A stretch of 10,279 nt of DNA, from NCBI GenBank assembly GCA_934654805.1, contig CAKUGW010000113.1, positions 1-10,279 of the forward strand, read 5' to 3'. Source of the stretch: an uncultured Kiritimatiellota bacterium (GTDB lineage: Bacteria > Verrucomicrobiota > Kiritimatiellia > RFP12 > UBA1067). The notes under the pieces were generated by a model, which saw only the letters and a list, made by a program, of their open reading frames with translations, ran no database searches and had not been told where the DNA came from. Both the position numbers and the translations under genes were made by a program. This document shows, piece after piece, positions 6,240 through 10,279 of this stretch (position 1 is its first letter; every line of letters begins with the position of its first letter).

Positions 6240-7019
6240 ATGGAAGTCGTAATCTGCAAGACGAAAGAGGAGGCCTCGAAGCTCGCGGCGGACATGGTCA
6301 CCGCGCAGGTCAGGAAGAACCCGAAGACCGTGCTCGGCCTCGCGACCGGCTCGACGCCCGTCCTGATGTACAACGAGATGGCGAAGGCCGTCAAGGCGAA
6401 GAAGGTCTCCTACAGGCAGGTGAAGAGCTGGAACCTCGACGAGTACTACGGCCTTCCCGGCACGCACGACCAGAGCTACCGTTACTTCATGAACGAGAAC
6501 CTGTTCAGGAAGATCGACATCCCGATCAAGAACACGCACGTCCTCAACGGCCTCGCGAAGAATCCCGAAAAGGAATGCAGGGCCTACGAGAAGCAGATCA
6601 AGGCCGCCGGCGGCATCGACCTGCAGGTTCTCGGCATCGGCTCCGACGGGCACATCGCCTTCAACGAGCCGGGCACGTCGCTCCAGAGCCGCACGTCGCT
6701 CGTCTACCTCACGCCCTCGACCGTGAAGGACAACGCGCGCCTCTTCTTCGGCGGCGACATGGAGGCCGTGCCGAAAAGCGCGCTCTCGATGGGCGTCGGC
6801 ACGATCTGCGAGGCGAAAAGGATCGTCCTGCTCGCGTTCGGCGCGAACAAGCAGGACGCCGTCAAGGGCTGCGTCGAGGGGCCGATGACCCAGTTCTGCA
6901 CGGCTTCCGCGCTCCAGGCGCACAATGACTGCTGGGTCTTCTGCGACGAGGCCGCCGCGAAGAAGCTCACGCTCAAGAAGTACTACCAGTGGCGCAGCGC
7001 CACGAAACTCGGCCTCTGA
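6240..7019 (+). CDS. nagB: Glucosamine-6-phosphate deaminase NagB
   Basis: 259 residues, close to the 266 of E. coli NagB. It converts glucosamine 6-phosphate to fructose 6-phosphate and ammonia in the cytoplasm, feeding amino-sugar carbon into glycolysis. Sugar-phosphate and catalytic motifs are complete: GLATGSTP (33-40), WNLDEYYGL (64-72, with Asp67 matching E. coli Asp72), and GIGSDGHIAFNEPG (132-145, with Asp136, His138 and Glu143 matching Asp141, His143 and Glu148). The ATG has AAAGGA 7 nt upstream and a clear promoter about 90 bp before it. No nagA is beside it; the following genes are a small zinc-ribbon-like protein and a nuclease, so the unit is not a standard nag operon. Confidence 0.96.
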   Translation: MEVVICKTKEEASKLAADMVTAQVRKNPKTVLGLATGSTPVLMYNEMAKAVKAKKVSYRQVKSWNLDEYYGLPGTHDQSYRYFMNENLFRKIDIPIKNTHVLNGLAKNPEKECRAYEKQIKAAGGIDLQVLGIGSDGHIAFNEPGTSLQSRTSLVYLTPSTVKDNARLFFGGDMEAVPKSALSMGVGTICEAKRIVLLAFGANKQDAVKGCVEGPMTQFCTASALQAHNDCWVFCDEAAAKKLTLKKYYQWRSATKLGL

Positions 7020-7034
7020 CACGGGACATCGCTT

Positions 7035-7265
7035 ATGGCATCCAACTACACGGACTTCCTCTGCACCAAGTGCCACACGGAGATCCAGGCGACGCTGGAC
7101 ATGGTCGGCCAGGAGACCGAATGCCCCGCCTGCGGCGCGCTGATCCGCATTCCCGCGCCGGAAGAGGCGGACGGCGTCCTCCGCCACGGCCCCAACGACG
7201 ACGACCCTGACGCCATCCAGGCCATGAAGTCGCGGACGATCCGCATCGAGCTCGGCGACCTCTGA
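7035..7265 (+). CDS. Small zinc-ribbon-like protein, function unknown
   Basis: 76 residues with two CxxC pairs: Cys10/Cys13 and Cys30/Cys33, separated by 16 residues. The order (FLCTKC, a Gly-Gln pair, ECPAC, then LIRIP at 36-40) is the layout of a treble or ribbon zinc fold seen in many short proteins of this kind. The second half is acidic (HGPNDDDPD at 51-59) and ends in a basic/hydrophobic strand (SRTIRIELGDL). No signal peptide or membrane segment is present. It starts 15 nt after nagB and ends 9 nt before the nuclease gene, so it is probably co-transcribed with both. Only a weak GGGA precedes the ATG. Zinc binding is inferred from the cysteines; nothing in the sequence gives a target or partner. 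Confidence 0.75.
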   Translation: MASNYTDFLCTKCHTEIQATLDMVGQETECPACGALIRIPAPEEADGVLRHGPNDDDPDAIQAMKSRTIRIELGDL

Positions 7266-7274
7266 CGGCAAGCG

Positions 7275-8312
7275 ATGAAGCGGACGAAGCCACGCAAGCG
7301 GAAAGCCGGGCGCACGCCGTCCCGTCGGCGGGCCCTGAAGCTCGGCGTCGGGGCGCTCGTCGTCCTGGCGATCTGGGGCGGGTGCGCCGAGTGGTTCGTG
7401 CACCATCCGCGCAAGTGGCTCGACCGCAAGTTCGCCGAGCTCCCCCGCGCCGTCACCGTGCCGCTCTTCTGGTTCGGCAACCCGCTCGCCGACATCACGG
7501 ACGCCTTTGGGTGGACGGGCCATGACGCCGTCTACGAGTACGACCTCGAGGCCCCGGCGGGGCAGGTCTTCTTCGCGGGGGCCCCGGTGCGAACCGGCGC
7601 GCCCGCGCCGAAGGACATCCGCATCCTCCGGCGCGGCGAGTTCGTCCTCGGCTGGTCCGACTCGCTGCGCCATCCCGTCTGGTGCGCCTACCACGTGAAG
7701 AAGGAGGCGAAGTTCGAGGTCGGCAAGCGCCCGTCGTTCCGCATCGACCACGCCGTCCCCGCCGCGCCGCGTCCCGACGCCTACGCGAAGAGCGGCTACG
7801 ACCGCGGGCACCTGGCGCCGAACTACGCGATCGCCACGCGCTACGGCGACGAGGCGCGCCGCAAGACCTTCCTCATGTCCAACGTCGCCCCGCAGACGCC
7901 CGCCCTGAACCGGGGCGTCTGGCGCGAGGTCGAGCACCGCATCGCCGACCTCTGGACGGCGCGCTACGGCGAGATCTGGGTCGTCGTCGGCTGCATCTCG
8001 CCGCAGTACGGGCGCGAGACGCTCGGCCTGACGGACATCGACGTGCCGACCGACTTCTACCAGGTCATCCTCGCGCAGGAGGGCCTGGACGTGCGCGCTG
8101 TCGCGATGCTGTTCCGCCAGGACGTGACCTGGCGCGAGTGGGCCGCGCGCAACATCGTCTCGATCGACGAGCTCGAGCGCCTCACGGGGCTCGACTTCAA
8201 CCCCGACCTGCCGGCGTTCATCCAGGACCCGCTCGAGGCCGAGACCCCTTCGCGACTCTGGCCGATCCGCTTCCGCGACATCTTCCGCCAGGTCATGCTC
8301 CGCTTCATGTGA
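7275..8312 (+). CDS. Membrane-anchored DNA/RNA non-specific endonuclease (NUC1/EndoG type)
   Basis: 345 residues. A strongly basic start (1-22, rich in Lys and Arg) leads into one hydrophobic segment (about 23-37), which reads as an uncleaved anchor with the rest outside the cytoplasm. The catalytic domain spans about 85-290. It carries the beta-beta-alpha-metal motif YDRGHLAPN at 175-183 (Asp176, Arg177, catalytic His179), the metal-site region QTPALNRGVWREVEHR at 207-222 (Asn212, Glu218/220), and a following WVVVGCISP strand. Enzymes of this family (Serratia NucA, EndoG) cut DNA and RNA without sequence preference, for nutrient use, DNA turnover or toxicity. No immunity gene is recognised next to it. 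It follows the zinc-ribbon gene by 9 nt; its last 8 bases overlap the convergent trmD gene. Confidence 0.88.
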   Translation: MKRTKPRKRKAGRTPSRRRALKLGVGALVVLAIWGGCAEWFVHHPRKWLDRKFAELPRAVTVPLFWFGNPLADITDAFGWTGHDAVYEYDLEAPAGQVFFAGAPVRTGAPAPKDIRILRRGEFVLGWSDSLRHPVWCAYHVKKEAKFEVGKRPSFRIDHAVPAAPRPDAYAKSGYDRGHLAPNYAIATRYGDEARRKTFLMSNVAPQTPALNRGVWREVEHRIADLWTARYGEIWVVVGCISPQYGRETLGLTDIDVPTDFYQVILAQEGLDVRAVAMLFRQDVTWREWAARNIVSIDELERLTGLDFNPDLPAFIQDPLEAETPSRLWPIRFRDIFRQVMLRFM

Positions 8313-9057
8313 CGCCGCCCCGGCAAACGAGATCCGGACGGTCTCGTTCCGTCAGCCGCCGCGCTTCGGACTTTCGCCACGCCTCGATCTTGCGGTGGTC
8401 GCCCGACAGCAGGACGTCGGGGACCCTCATCCCCCGGAATTCCGGCGGATGGGTGTACTGCGGGCATTCCAGGAGGCCCTCCGCCCCGAAGCTCTCCGAA
8501 GCCGTCGCCGCCGGCCCCCCGCCGAGGACGCCCGGCAGCAGCCGAACGACCGCGTCCGCCATCGCCGCCGCCGCGAGTTCGCCGCCCGTCAGCACGAAGT
8601 CGCCGAGCGAATAGCGATCCGTCGCCAGCGTCCCGATGCGCGCGTCGAAGCCCTCGTAGTGTCCGCAGAGGAAGACGAGCTGTCGCAGTTCGGGCGGTTC
8701 CCCCGCCGCCTGCGCGGCGAACGCCGCCGCGTCGCGCTGGGAGAAGGCCCTGCCCTTCGGATCGGTCATCACGACCCGCACGCCCGACGCACGCAGGCGC
8801 GCGGCGTCCGGCGCCGGGCCGGCCGAACCCAGGCACCGCTCGACGGCGGCGAACCAGGGGCCGCATTTCATCAGCATGCCGGGCCCGCCGCCGTAGGGCT
8901 TGTCGTCCACCTTCTTCCAGCGGCCCTCGCCGAAGTCTCGCAGGTCGACGACGTTCACCGCACACGCGCCCTTGCGGACGGCGCGCGCGACGATGGACTC
9001 CGTCAGGAACCCCGCGAACATGCGGGGCTGGACGCTGATGATGTCGATGCGCAGCAC
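8305..9057 (-). CDS. trmD: tRNA (guanine-N1)-methyltransferase TrmD
   Basis: 250 residues, near the 255 of E. coli. TrmD methylates G37 of tRNAs using S-adenosylmethionine through a SPOUT trefoil knot, preventing +1 frameshifting. Visible features: RIDIISVQPRMF at 3-14, VDDKPYGGGPGMLM at 50-63, FLCGHYEGFDARI at 129-141, YSLGDFVLTGGELA at 149-162, LLPGVLG at 173-179, and GLLECPQYTHPPEFRGM at 194-210. Arg172 matches E. coli Arg154. The residue matching catalytic Asp169 is Glu188 (ESF instead of DSF). The GTG start at 9057 is chosen because it directly precedes the first family strand; the longer frame upstream is only a shadow of uxaB. It begins 8 nt after the uxaB stop, an unusual place, since trmD normally sits with rpsP, rimM and rplS. 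Confidence 0.94.
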   Translation of the reverse strand: MLRIDIISVQPRMFAGFLTESIVARAVRKGACAVNVVDLRDFGEGRWKKVDDKPYGGGPGMLMKCGPWFAAVERCLGSAGPAPDAARLRASGVRVVMTDPKGRAFSQRDAAAFAAQAAGEPPELRQLVFLCGHYEGFDARIGTLATDRYSLGDFVLTGGELAAAAMADAVVRLLPGVLGGGPAATASESFGAEGLLECPQYTHPPEFRGMRVPDVLLSGDHRKIEAWRKSEARRLTERDRPDLVCRGGVT

Positions 9058-9065
9058 GTTCGCGC

Positions 9066-10199
9066 CTATTTCGCGGCGTCGAAGTGGCGGGCGATGGCGT
9101 CGTAGCCGAGCATCATGCGCTCCGGCAGCCTGCCGTAGAGCCGGTAGTAGTCGGCGACGACGGGCAGGCAGCGCGCCTTCCACTTCGCCGCCGTGTTGAG
9201 CGCGATGGACTCGAGCTTGTGGTGCGCGAACGGGTTCGCGAAGCGCTCCAGCACCGACTCGGCGTAGTCGATCTTCTCCGTGTTCGGCAGGTCGACCGTC
9301 GGGAAGATCTCGTCGAAGATCACCTTGCGGAGGAAGAGGTTGAGCTCCTTGTCCTCGATGCACTGCGCGACCTCGGTGAAGCCGCGCTCCAGGCCGAGGT
9401 AGACGAGCGTCGTGTGCGCCGCGTTGAGGAAGCGCACCTTGCGCGTGCGGTACGGCTGCATGTCCTGCGTGTAGACGACGTTGACGCCGGCCGCCCTGAG
9501 CGGCAGCTCCGCCTCCAGGTCGAAGCCCGCCGGAAGCTCGACGACGAAGAAGTGGAACGGCTCGCCGCAGACGAGGACCTCGTCCGTCTCGCCGAGTTCC
9601 TTCGCGTAGCGCGCCGCCGACTCGGGGTCGGGACGCCCCGCGACGATGCGGTCGACGAGCGTCGAGCAGAAGACGCATTCCTCGTCGAGCCACTTCAGGA
9701 CAGCCGGGTCGTCGATGTACCTCCTCGTGCAGGCCTTGAGCTGGTCGCCGTTGTGCTCGATGAGCTCGCAGGGGAGGAAGACGAGGCCCGGCAGCTTGGC
9801 CCGGCAGCGCGCCGTGACGAGGCGCGCGACCTTCGCCGGGAAGGTGTCAGCGCCCTTCACGTACTGGATGCCGGCCTCGGTCGTGTTGGAGACGACGAAG
9901 CGGATCGACGGGTCGGTCGCGTACTTCTCAAGGTTCTGCGCGACGTCCACGCCCCTGACGCAGGCGATCTCCTCGAGCTCCTCGACCGTGCGGCCCTTGA
10001 CGAGCCCCCGCAGGCACGTGTGGTACTTGCCGCCGCGCGCATTCAGGGCCTTCGACGGCACGGACAGCTCCTCGCCGATGGGCTGGATGATCTGGACCGC
10101 GCCGTCGAACCCGGCCTTGTCGTTCATCTTCTGGACCATCCAGTCGATGAAACACCTGAGGAAGTTGCCCTCCCCGAACTGCAGGACTTTCGTTTCCAT
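9066..10199 (-). CDS. uxaB: Tagaturonate reductase (altronate oxidoreductase), C-terminally short
   Basis: 377 residues of the mannitol dehydrogenase family, closest to UxaB, which interconverts tagaturonate and altronate with NAD(H) in galacturonate (pectin sugar) breakdown. Matching stretches are VLQFGEGNFLRCFIDW (5-20), FVVSNTTEAGIQY (101-113), FLPCELIEHNGDQL (141-154), FCSTLVDRIVAG (178-189), and the family signature KVRFLNAAHTTLV (254-266, with Lys254 and His262). From memory, E. coli UxaB is 483 residues and continues about 95 residues beyond the point where this one stops. No continuation exists in other frames, because trmD follows directly. The ATG at 10199 lacks a clear Shine-Dalgarno; a group II intron ends 6 nt upstream. 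Fructuronate reductase or another family member is a weaker alternative. Confidence 0.85.
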   Translation of the reverse strand: METKVLQFGEGNFLRCFIDWMVQKMNDKAGFDGAVQIIQPIGEELSVPSKALNARGGKYHTCLRGLVKGRTVEELEEIACVRGVDVAQNLEKYATDPSIRFVVSNTTEAGIQYVKGADTFPAKVARLVTARCRAKLPGLVFLPCELIEHNGDQLKACTRRYIDDPAVLKWLDEECVFCSTLVDRIVAGRPDPESAARYAKELGETDEVLVCGEPFHFFVVELPAGFDLEAELPLRAAGVNVVYTQDMQPYRTRKVRFLNAAHTTLVYLGLERGFTEVAQCIEDKELNLFLRKVIFDEIFPTVDLPNTEKIDYAESVLERFANPFAHHKLESIALNTAAKWKARCLPVVADYYRLYGRLPERMMLGYDAIARHFDAAK

Positions 10200-10205
10200 G
10201 TCTTT

Positions 10206-10279
10206 GTAGAGTAGAGACCCACGCCTCGGCTTCGCCGATGCGACTTCCCCCTCATCAAACCGGACGTGCGGATTTCCCG
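10206..10279 (-). mobile_element. 3' end of a group II intron (domain V part and domain VI), rest outside window
   Basis: On the minus strand, from the right edge, the sequence begins with a GGGAAA loop and the 3' strand of domain V (TCCGCACGTCCGGTTT at about 10273-10258). A GATGAGGGGG junction follows, then a domain VI hairpin closed by TCGGC-GAA-GCCGA, ending in CTACTCTAC at 10214-10206. The pattern CGCACGTxCGGTT is the conserved half of catalytic domain V. The A seven bases from the end is a fitting branch-point, and AC at the end fits the bacterial intron 3' consensus AY. The reverse transcriptase gene and 5' end would lie beyond the window. The intron is oriented with uxaB and ends 6 nt before its ATG. 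Confidence 0.8.

Noticed and set aside
6147..7937. 596-codon open frame on the minus strand across nagB, the zinc-ribbon gene and the nuclease gene
   Set aside because: It is a GC-rich shadow frame, rich in Arg, Ala and Val without recognisable domains; the plus-strand genes have clear family motifs.
7275..8312. Toxin-immunity or anti-phage nuclease module
   Set aside because: No immunity-like, sensor or defence gene lies beside the nuclease; a DRGH nuclease with one anchor is not enough to claim a defence system.

Overview
The window is a GC-rich bacterial chromosome segment with short gaps, frequent start/stop overlaps and Shine-Dalgarno sites ahead of most ribosomal genes. Gene content (a long, CTC-type bL25 heading the bS6-SSB-bS18-bL9 cluster, a CxxC/CxxC mini-protein ending in IRIP, glucosamine and hexuronate catabolism) would fit a Verrucomicrobiota/Kiritimatiellota/Lentisphaerota-type organism. 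That placement is an inference from gene style, not a match to a named species.

Left part (1-6005, all minus strand, read right to left): bL25 (rplY), bS6 (rpsF), SSB (ssb), bS18 (rpsR), bL9 (rplI), a 605-residue protein with two glycosyltransferase family 2 domains and a membrane tail, then PlsY (phospholipid acyltransferase) and a family 5 extracellular solute-binding protein that runs off the left edge. rplY/rpsF overlap as TAATG, rplI/glycosyltransferase as GTGA, and plsY/binding protein as ATGA. This looks like one long transcription unit joining ribosome assembly, DNA replication and envelope synthesis, with one small hairpin break before plsY.

Centre (6006-6239): a divergent control region. 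Two good sigma70-type promoters stand back to back, one for rplY (TTGACC, 18 bp, TATACT) and one for nagB (TTGACG, 17 bp, TATACT). The rplY leader carries the most striking signal in the window: a hairpin whose internal loop copies loop E of 5S rRNA, the known binding site of bL25, the product of the next gene. This is a strong candidate for an rRNA-mimic autogenous control element governing the whole ribosomal operon. The nagB leader holds a perfect tandem 11-bp repeat.

Right of centre (6240-8312, plus strand): nagB (glucosamine-6-phosphate deaminase), a 76-residue zinc-ribbon-like protein, and a membrane-anchored DNA/RNA non-specific endonuclease with a DRGH motif, closely spaced.

Right end (8305-10279, minus strand): the 3' end of a group II intron, then a C-terminally short tagaturonate reductase (UxaB) and TrmD (tRNA m1G37 methyltransferase). 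The intron's 3' splice site lies only 6 nt before the uxaB start codon. TrmD converges on and overlaps the endonuclease gene by 8 bp. No CRISPR array, tRNA or rRNA gene was seen.
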